Of a stretch of 41,105 nucleotides of DNA, positions 1 through 8,050 are shown in pieces (the stretch's first letter is position 1; each line of letters opens with the position of its first letter). The notes under the pieces are model-generated. The model saw only the letters and a list, made by a program, of their open reading frames with translations, searched no databases and was not told the origin of the DNA. A program made the translations under genes and the position numbers. The stretch covers positions 1 to 41,105 of the forward strand of contig URCB01000014.1 in assembly GCA_900546255.1 (NCBI GenBank), given 5' to 3'. This DNA comes from an uncultured Eubacteriales bacterium (GTDB lineage Bacteria; Bacillota; Clostridia; Oscillospirales; Oscillospiraceae).

Positions 1-55
1 GAGCGCCACCTTGCCAAGGTGGAGGTAGCGAGTTCGAGCCTCGTCACTCGCTCCA
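1..55 (+). tRNA. tRNA-Gly (GCC), 5' end outside window
   Basis: Only the part from the end of the D arm onward is present. The anticodon stem CCACC/GGTGG encloses the loop TTGCCAA, which gives anticodon GCC (glycine). It is followed by a T arm with TTCGAGC and an acceptor strand ending in an encoded CCA at 53-55. It lies 3 nt before tRNA-Cys, so the two are co-transcribed from a promoter outside the window. Confidence 0.9.
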
Positions 56-58
56 GAT

Positions 59-132
<74 letters not shown>

Positions 133-136
133 AAGA

Positions 137-167
137 AAAGGTCTTGTCTTGTGACAAGACCTTTTTC
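137..167 (+). terminator. Rho-independent terminator of the tRNA operon
   Basis: A perfect 12-bp stem (137-148 with 153-164) and TTGT tetraloop, running into a T-rich end, closes the tRNA-Gly/tRNA-Cys transcript. Confidence 0.9.
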
Positions 168-177
168 TGCATATAAA
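149..177 (+). promoter_or_regulatory. Candidate sigma-A promoter of the response regulator
   Basis: TTGTGA (149-154), a 17-nt spacer and TATAAA (172-177). It overlaps the 3' arm of the tRNA terminator and would start transcription about 30 nt before the response regulator ATG. Confidence 0.5.
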
Positions 178-215
178 ACGATGTCAGTAGCCCAGAGAGA
201 CAGGGGAGGGAAGGT

Positions 216-899
216 ATGATCTACTTTGTAGAAGACGACGCCAGCATTCGAGAGTTGGTCCTCTATACCCTCAACAACGCGGGATTGCAGGCAGAAGGGT
301 TTGAACGGCCCTCCGCCTTCTGGGCCGCTATGGAACAGGTGCGGCCCACCTTGATTTTACTGGACATCATGCTTCCCGAGGAAGATGGTCTCTCCATTCT
401 CCGCAAGCTTCGGGCCGATCGCGCCACCAGGGCCCTTCCTGTCATGATGCTCACCGCGAAGGGCACAGAGTATGACACGGTGCTGGCCCTGGATGCCGGG
501 GCAGATGACTACGTCCCCAAGCCCTTTCGCATGATGGAACTCCTCTCCCGAATTCGTGCCTTGATTCGGCGGGCAGAGGGGTACAACACCCTTCCAGAAT
601 CGGAGGAGTACCACATCGACGGGCTAGAACTGTCCCCCTCCCGGCATTTGGTCCGGGTGAACGGGCAGGAGATTGCACTAACCTTCAAAGAATTTGAACT
701 TCTCTGCCTGCTGGTGGAAAACCGAGGGATCGTCCTGTCCCGCGACAAAATCTTAGATAAGGTCTGGCAGGACACCATGGGGCGGGAGAGCCGAACGGTA
801 GACGTCCACATCCGTACGCTCCGGCATAAACTAGGTACCATTGGAGGACGGATTGAAACCGTCCGTGGGGTTGGCTATAAATTCAAAGCAGAGGAATGA
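216..899 (+). CDS. Response regulator, PhoB/OmpR family
   Basis: 227 aa DNA-binding response regulator. The N-terminal receiver has the acidic pair D7/D8, the phospho-acceptor D50 (LLDIMLP), switch T80 and K102 in the PKPF motif. A C-terminal winged helix of about 100 residues ends with the usual RTVDVHIRTLRHKL and GVGYKF blocks. Length is normal for the family. The ATG is preceded by GGGGAGGG. No histidine kinase lies next to it: upstream is a tRNA operon and downstream a terminator and a convergent operon, so it is an orphan here and its stimulus cannot be read from context. PhoB-like regulators usually activate transcription as dimers on direct repeats; targets are unknown. Confidence 0.93.
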   Translation: MIYFVEDDASIRELVLYTLNNAGLQAEGFERPSAFWAAMEQVRPTLILLDIMLPEEDGLSILRKLRADRATRALPVMMLTAKGTEYDTVLALDAGADDYVPKPFRMMELLSRIRALIRRAEGYNTLPESEEYHIDGLELSPSRHLVRVNGQEIALTFKEFELLCLLVENRGIVLSRDKILDKVWQDTMGRESRTVDVHIRTLRHKLGTIGGRIETVRGVGYKFKAEE

Positions 900-933
900 C
901 CCTAGTTCCCGCAAGATCCCTGCACAAACCACG

Positions 934-982
934 AAAAATCCCCCTGTCGCTGGAATAGCTGCCAGCAACAGGGGATTTTTTC
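934..982. terminator. Bidirectional terminator between response regulator and hydF
   Basis: Long hairpin: an A-rich/T-rich base, the CCCC...GGGG and CTGT/ACAG segments with one bulge, and an inner GCTGG/CCAGC stem. It ends in a T run on both strands, which suits the two convergent genes. Confidence 0.85.
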
Positions 983-984
983 AC

Positions 985-2184
985 CTATTTTGCAAAGCTT
1001 ACTTTGTCGAGAATACCAGCCAGATAGGCCAGCACCACACCATAGTTACAGATGGGAACCTTCTGCTGTTCTGCCTGGGCAATGCGGTGCAGAACATGGC
1101 GGCGGTTGAACATGCAGGCCCCGCAATGGATGACCAAGTCGTAAGGGGAGAGGTCTTCTGGAAAGTCATTTCCTCGGACAAAGTCGAAAGAAAGCCCCTG
1201 CCCTACGGTCTTTCGCAGGAGCCGCGGAATCTTTTCCCGCCCAATATCTTCCGTCAGCGGGGCATGGGCGCAGGCCTCCGCAATGAGAACCGTAGAGCGC
1301 TCCGTCAAATGCGCGATGGCATTGGCCCCATCCAGGAAGGCCTGGATGTCCCCCTTATACCCTGCAAATAGGATGGAAAAGGAGGTCAGAAGGCTCTCTG
1401 GCGGCTTTAAGGCCCACACCGTGGGAAAAAAAGCCTGGGAATCGGTAATGATCAGGTGAGGCGGCGTTTTGAGGGCTGTCAGGGTGGCTGGCAAGCAGTC
1501 TACCGTACAGCTCATCACGGAGCATTTTTTGTCCAGGAGTTCCCGGATCGTCTGCACTTGGGGGAGAATCAGCCGCCCCTTGGGGGCCTGCAGGTCCTGG
1601 GGCATGACCAACAGAACCACATCCCCCTCATTGGCCAAATCTCCCGTAATGGTCAGATCCCAAAAATCATCGGGAACAGCTTCCTGGATGGCTTGCCGCA
1701 GCCGCGGAATCCCTTCCCCCGTTTTGGCACTGACACACAGAACAGGAAAGCCATCCATCTGCTGTGCGATGGCCTTCGAAAGCGCTGACCACTCCGCGAT
1801 CCGGTCACATTGATTCAAGACCACCAGCACTGGGATGCCCTTCTCCCGAAACAGGGAAAGCCAGGTCAGTTCTTCCTGGGGGAGCTCTGTGAGCACCAGA
1901 AGAGCAAGGTCGGTCTTTTCCGCCGCTTGCCGGGTGGCCTCCACTCGAAGCTGGCCCAGCGGGCCGGTGTCATCCAGCCCTGCCGTGTCCCAAAACACCA
2001 CCGGACCCACACCGTGCAGCTCAAAGGACTTGGAAACGGGGTCTGTCGTAGTCCCTGGGACCGGGGAGACCAGGGAGATCTCCTGTCCCGTCAAGGCGTT
2101 AATTAGGGACGATTTTCCCACGTTGCGTTTTCCAAACAAACCAATGTGGAGCCTGCTGGCGCGGGGGGTATCCTGTATTCCCAT
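985..2184 (-). CDS. hydF: [FeFe]-hydrogenase H-cluster maturation GTPase HydF
   Basis: 399 aa. HydF is the scaffold on which the 2Fe subcluster is assembled and from which it is passed to apo-HydA. Seen: an N-terminal GTPase domain with P-loop GKRNVGKS at 18-25, PGTT switch and DTAG, then a dimerisation domain, then the C-terminal cluster-binding motif C305-x-H307 followed 45 residues later by H353-C354-x2-C357. This agrees with the family CxH...HCxxC pattern, with a slightly short spacer. It begins 1 nt after the hydE stop, so the two are translationally coupled. HydG and the hydrogenase itself are not in the window. Confidence 0.95.
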   Translation of the reverse strand: MGIQDTPRASRLHIGLFGKRNVGKSSLINALTGQEISLVSPVPGTTTDPVSKSFELHGVGPVVFWDTAGLDDTGPLGQLRVEATRQAAEKTDLALLVLTELPQEELTWLSLFREKGIPVLVVLNQCDRIAEWSALSKAIAQQMDGFPVLCVSAKTGEGIPRLRQAIQEAVPDDFWDLTITGDLANEGDVVLLVMPQDLQAPKGRLILPQVQTIRELLDKKCSVMSCTVDCLPATLTALKTPPHLIITDSQAFFPTVWALKPPESLLTSFSILFAGYKGDIQAFLDGANAIAHLTERSTVLIAEACAHAPLTEDIGREKIPRLLRKTVGQGLSFDFVRGNDFPEDLSPYDLVIHCGACMFNRRHVLHRIAQAEQQKVPICNYGVVLAYLAGILDKVSFAK

Positions 2185-2185
2185 A

Positions 2186-3169
2186 TCATTCCCCTCCCAA
2201 GTCCAGAGTCAGACCCGATAATTGCGCCACCGCTTCACAGTGCTGCAGCCCAGAAACATGGCGCTGGTCAATGGGGCGGAAGGCATCGGCCTGGGCGTCC
2301 GGCAAAAGATCACAGAATAGGAGATTGGCCCCGCAGGCAATGGCGTTGAGGTTCCCAGTCTCATCCGCCAAACCCGTTTTCGGGTTGATGCCTGGCTGCT
2401 GGGCTGTGATCTTAATGGTAGGCATCATCAGCCGGAGTATGGCCATCTCCTTGTTGTTCAGGAGAAAACGGCCAGGGCCGCCTTCCTTGGCCAAAGGGGT
2501 GTTGGCTGCAGGAAGGTAGGGGATATTGGGGGCCCAACTGATTTCCAACGCTTTCATAAGCAGAATATCATCCGCCAATTCATCCAAGGTCTGTCCCGGC
2601 CAGTCTACAATGTTCCCGGAAGCCAATTTCATGCCAGCCTCTTTGATCCACTGGGCGCAGCCCATTCGCTTGGCATAGGTGGTGGAGGGGTTCAGCCGTT
2701 GGAAACTGTCCGGATGGGACATTTCAAACTTCAATACATATTCCTCAACGCCGGCATCGTGAAGTTCCTGGTATTGCGTCCGAGAGAGTTCCCCGGCTCC
2801 CAGCGCAATGGTATACCCCTGCTGCCGCAGCCCTGCAATGAGGGTCAAAAGCTTCTCGAAGCCATAGTTCTGGTCTTCCCCGGCCAGCAGGAACATACGC
2901 CCCAGGCCGTCCTCCCTGGCCCGTTGTGCCAGGGGAAGAATCTCTTCTGGAGACATGCGATAGCGGGGAATCTTGTTCCCCGCCCGCATGCCGCAGTATA
3001 GACACTGGTTCTTACAGATGTTTGTGTAGGCCAGCATGGCAGTGACCAGCAGGGAAGTGCCAAACTGTTTTTGGCACACTTCCCGAGCTGCAGGGGCCAC
3101 CTGAGACCAAAAGGTCTCCTCTGGCATGGTGAGTACCTCTAAGATTTCTTGCTTGGTGTTCAGGTTCAT
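2186..3169 (-). CDS. hydE: [FeFe]-hydrogenase H-cluster radical SAM maturase HydE
   Basis: 327 aa, slightly short for HydE (about 350). A radical SAM enzyme that works with HydG and HydF to build the 2Fe subcluster with its dithiomethylamine bridge. The CX3CX2C motif that binds the SAM 4Fe-4S cluster is C52-KNQ-C56-LY-C59, followed by a GEDQ-type strand in the TIM barrel and a BATS-like C-terminal region. AAGGAGGG lies just before the ATG. It sits 27 nt after the substrate-binding lipoprotein and 1 nt before hydF. BioB or PylB are related, but adjacency to hydF fixes the call. Confidence 0.94.
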   Translation of the reverse strand: MNLNTKQEILEVLTMPEETFWSQVAPAAREVCQKQFGTSLLVTAMLAYTNICKNQCLYCGMRAGNKIPRYRMSPEEILPLAQRAREDGLGRMFLLAGEDQNYGFEKLLTLIAGLRQQGYTIALGAGELSRTQYQELHDAGVEEYVLKFEMSHPDSFQRLNPSTTYAKRMGCAQWIKEAGMKLASGNIVDWPGQTLDELADDILLMKALEISWAPNIPYLPAANTPLAKEGGPGRFLLNNKEMAILRLMMPTIKITAQQPGINPKTGLADETGNLNAIACGANLLFCDLLPDAQADAFRPIDQRHVSGLQHCEAVAQLSGLTLDLGGE

Positions 3170-3196
3170 GGTACCCTCCTTGGGATTCTTGTCTGA

Positions 3197-4228
3197 TTAC
3201 TCCTGGGCAATGTAGTAGAAATCGTCTCCAGGCAATGTCCCACCCACCGACGCAGGGTTCTGGTCAAAGAGGACCTGGAAATATCCTTCCACAGAGGTCT
3301 TCATCTCTTCCCCAGTAATGCAGACGATGTTGCAATAGGGGATTGCCTTTTCCGCCACCGAAGCCTCTACGATATCATACTGCCCCACCAGCTTGGCTGC
3401 CTCGGCCACATTCGCATTGACATACTCTGTGGAGGCTGCATACTCCTTCAGAAACGCCGCCACGGCTTCCGGGTGCTCCTGGGCAAACTCTGTGCGGACG
3501 ATGAGGCCGGCAGTATTCAGCTGGCTGCCGTTGTCCAGGCTGTCCCACTCCTCGGTGAGGTCTATGGCGATCTGCAGATCGGAGAACTTGTCCTGGGCCA
3601 CTGTAACAAAGGGCTGGGGGAGCATGGCAACCACATGGTCCTCTGCCGCCATCTGTGCCACAATTTCCGAGGGTTCGCTCTTCCATTCAATGGTAACATC
3701 TGTGGCGGGATCCAGACCGTTTTCCTCCAGCAGATAGTTCAGCGCATACTCCGGGGTGGAGCCTTTTCCGGTGGCGTAAATGGTCTGGCCGCGGAGGCTC
3801 TCCCAATCGGTGACGGTCTGGCCGCCTTTCTCCACGATGTAAATAACTCCTAAGGTATTCACTGCCAGCAGCTGGACGGAACCCTCCGAGTTATTGTAGA
3901 GAACGGAGCCCAGATTGACAGGAACTGCCAGAATATCCAATTCCCCTTGGAGCATTTTGGGGGTCAACTCATCCGCCGAACCAGCCATGGTAAACGCATA
4001 GTGATTGGTGGTGGTACCGGCATCGTTGTCCGAAAGAAGTTTGACCATCCCCATAGAAGTGGGGCCTTTCAGACCACCCAAGCGGATGGTAACCGGATCC
4101 TCTGTGCCAGCGGTGGTTGTCTCGTCTGTGGCAGGGTCTTCTGCGGTGGTCTGTGTGCTGCCGCAGCCAGCACAGAGCGCCGCAAGCAGGCAGACAGAGA
4201 GAAGGAGTGCAAGGAATTTTTTCATCAT
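3197..4228 (-). CDS. ABC transporter substrate-binding lipoprotein (NMT1/TauA-like)
   Basis: 343 aa from the chosen ATG. An ATG at 4255 is in frame, but GAGG lies 8 nt before the ATG at 4228, which opens MMKKFLALLLS, a proper lipoprotein signal. The signal has a lysine pair, a hydrophobic stretch and lipobox CAGC with the lipidated Cys at residue 22. A Thr/Asp/Glu-rich linker follows, then a periplasmic-binding-protein type 2 fold of the NMT1/SsuA/TauA group. No permease or ATPase gene is nearby; the next genes are hydE and hydF in the same operon. The ligand is unknown. A role in supplying something for hydrogenase maturation is only a guess from context. Confidence 0.85.
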   Translation of the reverse strand: MMKKFLALLLSVCLLAALCAGCGSTQTTAEDPATDETTTAGTEDPVTIRLGGLKGPTSMGMVKLLSDNDAGTTTNHYAFTMAGSADELTPKMLQGELDILAVPVNLGSVLYNNSEGSVQLLAVNTLGVIYIVEKGGQTVTDWESLRGQTIYATGKGSTPEYALNYLLEENGLDPATDVTIEWKSEPSEIVAQMAAEDHVVAMLPQPFVTVAQDKFSDLQIAIDLTEEWDSLDNGSQLNTAGLIVRTEFAQEHPEAVAAFLKEYAASTEYVNANVAEAAKLVGQYDIVEASVAEKAIPYCNIVCITGEEMKTSVEGYFQVLFDQNPASVGGTLPGDDFYYIAQE

Positions 4229-4297
4229 AATCATAACCTCTTTTTTCTCGCCCATGGCGTTAATGGCTTTATTTTACCCCCTAACCGTCGCAAAACA

Positions 4298-4313
4298 CGT
4301 TGCATACGCAACG
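4298..4313. promoter_or_regulatory. Palindrome upstream of the lipoprotein-hydE-hydF operon
   Basis: Perfect inverted repeat CGTTGC-ATAC-GCAACG, 70 nt before the lipoprotein start. Its position fits an operator, but no regulator in the window can be tied to it. I did not find a convincing -35/-10 pair for this operon; a TAAAAT lies at about 4271. Confidence 0.4.
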
Positions 4314-4365
4314 GAAAGGCGGTTTCTTTCCCGTAGGTTCTCTGATAGAGGCCAATTCCTCACGA

Positions 4366-4398
4366 GAAAAACTCCCGTGCCCTGAAAGGGCACGGGAG
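4366..4398 (-). terminator. Terminator of the superoxide reductase gene
   Basis: Perfect 11-bp GC-rich stem (CTCCCGTGCCC with its complement, 4372-4398) with a short loop, followed on the minus strand by five T residues, 19 nt after the dfx stop. Confidence 0.9.
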
Positions 4399-4416
4399 CA
4401 AAGCATCGATAAGAAA

Positions 4417-4794
4417 TCAAGCCTTCTTCCACAGACCGTGGAGGTTGCAGTACTCATAGGCAGCCACAAACTTGTCGCCGGGTGCCATGGCAAAGGTGAC
4501 CTTGGGCTCCTGACCGGGCTTAAGAGCCTTGCGCTGGTTGCCCTGCTCGGTCTGGAGGCTGATCCACTGGATGTAGTGCTTCTCCTCCATGGGGTGGGTG
4601 ACGGAACCCACGGAGACGGTAACCAGGTTGCCGTCAATCTCAACCACGGGAACGTGCTTTTCAGTGGCAGCGTCGGTGGTGTTGGCCACCAGCTCCTTCA
4701 TCTCTTCGCCGCAGCAGCTGACCTTGGGGCCGTTGCTCTGGACATAGGCAACGATGTTGCCGCAATGGGAACATTTAAAGAACTTCATATCCAT
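4417..4794 (-). CDS. dfx: Desulfoferrodoxin (superoxide reductase)
   Basis: 125 aa, two-iron class of superoxide reductase, which reduces superoxide to peroxide without making oxygen and so suits anaerobes. The N-terminal desulforedoxin-like rubredoxin site is C8-x2-C11 and C27-C28. The catalytic Fe(His)4Cys centre is complete: H47, H67, H73, H119 and C116. The glutamate-lysine loop (MEEKHYI) next to H73 is present. AAGGAGAT precedes the ATG. Monocistronic, with its own terminator, and divergent from a Crp/Fnr-type regulator that may control it. Confidence 0.96.
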   Translation of the reverse strand: MDMKFFKCSHCGNIVAYVQSNGPKVSCCGEEMKELVANTTDAATEKHVPVVEIDGNLVTVSVGSVTHPMEEKHYIQWISLQTEQGNQRKALKPGQEPKVTFAMAPGDKFVAAYEYCNLHGLWKKA

Positions 4795-4836
4795 GGTGCA
4801 TATCTCCTTTACATTGATAAAATATAGAATAAGAGG

Positions 4837-4866
4837 TTGTGTCTGCTTTCTTGTTTATGGTATGAT
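4837..4866 (+). promoter_or_regulatory. Promoter of the Crp/Fnr-type regulator, with palindrome
   Basis: TTGTGT (4837-4842), 18-nt spacer, TATGAT (4861-4866) with an extended -10 TG. The -10 lies inside an inverted repeat ATGGTA-N6-TACCAT at 4857-4874, which may be an operator. A second imperfect element, GTGA-N5-TCAC, lies at 4893-4905. Either could bind the product of the next gene. Confidence 0.5.
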
Positions 4867-4963
4867 ACTACCATGAAATCACCCCAACCACAGTGATTTT
4901 GTCACGCAATTCCAAAGAAACCAAAGCGCGTTTTGCGTTCTGACAATGGAGGACTACATTCCC

Positions 4964-5614
4964 ATGAACCGAGAAATTTCCTTTTACAACTATCTAACGC
5001 CAGACGAGCAAGAACTGCTGGACAACTCGATGCAGAGGATATCTTGCCGCAAAGGGCAAGTAGTCCACCGGCATGGTGATGCCTGCGTCGGCCTCATTTT
5101 CGTTCGGCGGGGAAGGCTGGCCTTTTCCATTCTTTCCGAGGAAGGCCGAGAAATCACCGTCTTTCGCACTGAAAGAGGGGAGACCTGCATCCTCTCCGCC
5201 GCCTGTGTCCTCCAAAGTTTAGAGTTTGAAAGTCAAATTACCGCAGAAGTGAACTCGGATATCTCCATCCTTCCGGCCCCCACCCTCTCTCGCCTTATGA
5301 ACGCCAACCATGACGTGGAGCGTCTGGTGTACAAGCAGGCAGTAGGGCAGTATTCCAGCGTACTGCGCACCATGCAGCAAATCATTTTTCTCAGCTTGGA
5401 AAAGCGGCTGGCCACCTTCCTGCTGGAAGAAAGCCAACGACGAAAGTCCGATTCCTTTTCGGCAACCCATGAGCAGATTGCCCGATACATCGGTTCGTCT
5501 CGGGAAGTGGTCACCAGGATGCTGAATCAGTTCTCCAGCAGGGGAATTGTCTCCCTTGGGCGGGGAACGGTCACAGTTCTCAATCCGGATGCACTGGAAA
5601 GTGTTCTCTTATAG
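4964..5614 (+). CDS. Crp/Fnr family transcriptional regulator
   Basis: 216 aa. The start at 4964 is preferred over the in-frame ATG at 4946, because the GGAGG at 4948-4952 overlaps that upstream ATG and precedes 4964 by 11 nt. An N-terminal cyclic-nucleotide-like beta-barrel (about 25-110) is joined by a long dimer helix to a C-terminal HTH (ATHEQIARYIGSSREVVTRML). It lacks the Fnr N-terminal cysteine cluster but has C75 and C81 in a GETCILSAAC segment, a pattern common in anaerobe members and possibly redox-related. It sits between dfx (divergent) and an alcohol dehydrogenase 29 nt downstream, so it probably controls one or both. Confidence 0.88.
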   Translation: MNREISFYNYLTPDEQELLDNSMQRISCRKGQVVHRHGDACVGLIFVRRGRLAFSILSEEGREITVFRTERGETCILSAACVLQSLEFESQITAEVNSDISILPAPTLSRLMNANHDVERLVYKQAVGQYSSVLRTMQQIIFLSLEKRLATFLLEESQRRKSDSFSATHEQIARYIGSSREVVTRMLNQFSSRGIVSLGRGTVTVLNPDALESVLL

Positions 5615-5643
5615 GATTTATTGTATCACAAGGAGGGCGTAAA

Positions 5644-6813
5644 ATGAAGAACGATTTTGAATTTTTTAATCCAACCCAAGTGTTTTTTGGCCGCTCTGCC
5701 ATGGAGAATCTGTCCTCCGTGCTTTCTCTGTATGGCGATCGCGTTTTGCTGGCCTACGGCAGCGGTTCCATTCGAAGGAACGGGGTATACGATCAGGTTA
5801 TGAATACCCTCCAAGCCTGCGGAAAAACCGTAACAGAGTTTTCTGGTATCCTGCCCAACCCCACCTATGAAAAAGTTCTGGAGGGCGGGCGCCTGGCCAG
5901 GGCCAGCCAAGCAGACCTGATTCTCGCCGTGGGCGGTGGCTCTGTGATTGACTGCGCCAAGGGCGTCGCCATCGCCGCTGTGGAAGAGGGTGACCTCTGG
6001 ACGAAGTACTGGCAAAACAAGCAGCCCTTGGACTGCACCCCTCTCCCCATCGGCGCTGTTCTCACGATGGTAGGGACCGGTTCGGAAATGGATGGGGATG
6101 CTGTCATCACCCACGAAGCCACGAAACGGAAAACTTCCTGCTGGGATTATTCTCTCTATCCCCAGTTTGCCATCCTGAACCCGGAGTTTACCTACAGTGT
6201 ACCGGAATACCAAATGGTATCTGGTATCTTTGACACCCTCTCCCACATCATGGAAATCTACTTCAGCCCCGAGGATGAGGACAATATCTCCGACGACTTT
6301 GCAGAAGCTCTGATGCGCAGCATCATCCGCAACACCCCTGTGGCCATTGCCAACCCCCGGGACTATGTGGCTCGGAGCAATCTGATGTGGGCCTCCTCCC
6401 TGGCCCTCAGCGGCATTCTCGCCCCTTCGAAGAAGGAGGACTGGGAAGTACACCAGATTCAGCATCAGATCGCAGCATACTACCCCTCCGCCCACGGTAT
6501 GGGGCTGGCAGCCATTTCTCCTGCCTATTACCGCCTGGTCTGCCCCTATGGGCTCCCGCGTTTCCGTCGGTTCGCCACCCAGGTGTGGGGGATTGATCCC
6601 ACAGGAAAGCGTGATCTGGAAGTTGCCCACGCGGGCATTGATGCCCTGGCCGCGTTCATCCGAGAAAGTCACATGGTCACAAACCTCCGAGACTTGGGTA
6701 TTCCAGAACAAGCCCCGTTACAAACCATCGCAGACACGTGCAATCTTCGCCGAGGTGGTTACTACACCCTCACGCGAGACGATGTGCTGCAAGTATTGCA
6801 GAACAGCCTTTAA
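5644..6813 (+). CDS. Iron-containing alcohol dehydrogenase (butanol dehydrogenase-like)
   Basis: 389 aa, group III (iron-type) alcohol dehydrogenase of the NAD(P)H-dependent BdhA/YqhD branch, reducing aldehydes to alcohols in the cytoplasm. Seen: the nucleotide-binding GGGS at 97-100, followed by the VIDCAKG helix, and the metal ligands D197, H201, H274 and H284 (IQHQIAAYYPSAHGMGLA). Length is as expected. AAGGAGG lies 7 nt before the ATG. It is 29 nt behind the Crp/Fnr-type gene and is closed by a strong terminator, so the two form an operon. The substrate cannot be fixed from sequence; a redox sink or aldehyde detoxification is likely. Confidence 0.92.
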   Translation: MKNDFEFFNPTQVFFGRSAMENLSSVLSLYGDRVLLAYGSGSIRRNGVYDQVMNTLQACGKTVTEFSGILPNPTYEKVLEGGRLARASQADLILAVGGGSVIDCAKGVAIAAVEEGDLWTKYWQNKQPLDCTPLPIGAVLTMVGTGSEMDGDAVITHEATKRKTSCWDYSLYPQFAILNPEFTYSVPEYQMVSGIFDTLSHIMEIYFSPEDEDNISDDFAEALMRSIIRNTPVAIANPRDYVARSNLMWASSLALSGILAPSKKEDWEVHQIQHQIAAYYPSAHGMGLAAISPAYYRLVCPYGLPRFRRFATQVWGIDPTGKRDLEVAHAGIDALAAFIRESHMVTNLRDLGIPEQAPLQTIADTCNLRRGGYYTLTRDDVLQVLQNSL

Positions 6814-6820
6814 ATGGCAT

Positions 6821-6855
6821 AAAAAACAGCAGGTACTTTGTACCTGCTGTTTTTT
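6821..6855. terminator. Bidirectional terminator between alcohol dehydrogenase and sepF
   Basis: Perfect 15-bp stem AAAAAACAGCAGGTA with its complement and a 5-nt loop; A/T ends work in both directions for the convergent genes. Confidence 0.93.
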
Positions 6856-6869
6856 ACGCTTTACAGTGA

Positions 6870-7268
6870 TTAGAAGTAAAGATCCTCGTTTTCCCCCTGG
6901 GCTCCGAGTAGATCCACAAAATAGGGAGCAACGACATAAACGTTGGTGGCTACCTTCATGATATGACCATCTTCCGTATAGATCACGCCAGAGACGAAAT
7001 CCAACAGCCGACGGGCAACATCCCGCTGGGTTTTGGCCAAATTCAGAACCACAAATTTCATGTCCCGGAGAAGGTCTGCAATCTTAGATGCATCTTTATA
7101 CTCCTGAGGGGCCACAAGGACGATCTGCATATCTGCTACACTGTGAATCGGCTGGACCCCTTCATCCTGCCAACCCTGATCGTCCTCCTCGTAGGCATAA
7201 TTGGGTTCGTATTCATCGTACAGGTCGTCTTCTTCCGGCTTCCGGCGCAACGCGCTAAAGAGTGACAT
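6870..7268 (-). CDS. sepF: Cell division protein SepF
   Basis: 132 aa. SepF binds FtsZ and the membrane and aligns protofilaments at the septum. The start at 7268 (MSLFSALRRKP, an amphipathic membrane-binding helix) has AGGAGG in front; the 27-residue longer frame runs into the promoter leader. An acidic linker (about 10-40) is followed by the conserved SepF core: the DMQIVLVAPQEYKDASKIADLLRD strand-helix, then VVLNL, RRLLDFVSG and the C-terminal strand. It stands alone here, away from the ylm/divIVA neighbours that sepF often has. Confidence 0.94.
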   Translation of the reverse strand: MSLFSALRRKPEEDDLYDEYEPNYAYEEDDQGWQDEGVQPIHSVADMQIVLVAPQEYKDASKIADLLRDMKFVVLNLAKTQRDVARRLLDFVSGVIYTEDGHIMKVATNVYVVAPYFVDLLGAQGENEDLYF

Positions 7269-7360
7269 GTGCGTACCTCCTCTGTAGTAATTGGCTCTCT
7301 TTCGGTCTTGGTCCCCAAATAACAAGAACACAACTCTTGGTTTCATCAAGTGTTTCTAAC

Positions 7361-7389
7361 ATGATACTACAAAAGAGCAGAAATTTCAA
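7361..7389 (-). promoter_or_regulatory. Sigma-A promoter of sepF
   Basis: On the minus strand TTGAAA (7384-7389), 17-nt spacer, TATCAT (7361-7366). Transcription would start about 85 nt before the sepF ATG. The rest of the 269-nt gap 7269-7537 shows no gene I can support. Confidence 0.75.
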
Positions 7390-7537
7390 GGGTTTTGTGG
7401 AATATTTTGTGAGCGGTTGTAATTGTTTTTCAATATATTGAAACCGTTCTGCAACTTTTTCGGCGCATCCGCCTGCTGTTTCCCAAATAGTGGCAAAATG
7501 AGACACAAGATGTAGGGGCACAGGGGAACCCATCGGA

Positions 7538-7939
7538 TTACGGTTCCTTGGGAAACTCCGTTTGGTATTCCTCTAACATACGCAGCAACTGCTCCTCATC
7601 CTTATCGTCCAGTCCATGGGCGTTGGCCAAGCCTTCTACATGATGGGTGAGTTCATGGGCCAGCGTCGTATAGAGTTCTTCCTTCCAGGTCTCCTCGTCC
7701 CAATCCTCATTGCGGGCGGAGGCCAAGAAGGATCCATAGTACAGGTTGATATACCGTCCCAAGTACCCATCCTGGACGTATTCCCCCATGAAGTAAACCT
7801 CCCCTTCGGGGAACATAGGGTCCAGTTTGGCCTCTTCCTGGAGCAGGATACCGCCATTGAGCTCTTCAAAAAAGACAGGAGGAAAGGCTTCCGCCATTTC
7901 ATCCAGCATGTCCGCTACCTGGTCAAAGGTGTACTCCAT
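7538..7939 (-). CDS. Minimal zincin-like metallopeptidase family protein
   Basis: 133 aa from the start at 7939, which has AAGGGGG 9 nt upstream and lies just downstream of a consensus promoter; longer in-frame starts fall at or before the predicted transcription start. It carries the zinc motif H95-E96-x2-H99 (AHELTHHVEG), preceded by LYY and ending in an acidic tail. This is the pattern of the metallopeptidase family PF06262 (minimal zincins). The third ligand and substrate are not known to me. Cytoplasmic, with no signal peptide. Apparently monocistronic. Confidence 0.85.
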   Translation of the reverse strand: MEYTFDQVADMLDEMAEAFPPVFFEELNGGILLQEEAKLDPMFPEGEVYFMGEYVQDGYLGRYINLYYGSFLASARNEDWDEETWKEELYTTLAHELTHHVEGLANAHGLDDKDEEQLLRMLEEYQTEFPKEP

Positions 7940-7967
7940 TTCAGAAGCCCCCTTTCTATTTTTTTCC

Positions 7968-7996
7968 ATTGTACAATAGGAACGGGAAAACTGCAA
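7968..7996 (-). promoter_or_regulatory. Sigma-A promoter of the zincin gene
   Basis: Minus strand TTGCAG (7991-7996), 17-nt spacer, TACAAT (7968-7973). Predicted start at about 7961 leaves a 22-nt leader before the ATG at 7939 and decides the start codon. Confidence 0.8.
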
Positions 7997-8005
7997 GCGC
8001 AAAGC

Positions 8006-8037
8006 GCCCGGTAAAAGGAAGTCTCCTTTTACCGGGC
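8006..8037 (-). terminator. Hairpin terminator after the ABC operon
   Basis: Perfect 14-bp stem GCCCGGTAAAAGGA with its complement and a 4-nt loop, 13 nt after the stop of the last ABC gene on the minus strand. The following T tract is weak, so termination may be partial and could read into the zincin gene. Confidence 0.7.
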
Positions 8038-8050
8038 AACGCCTTCCCAC

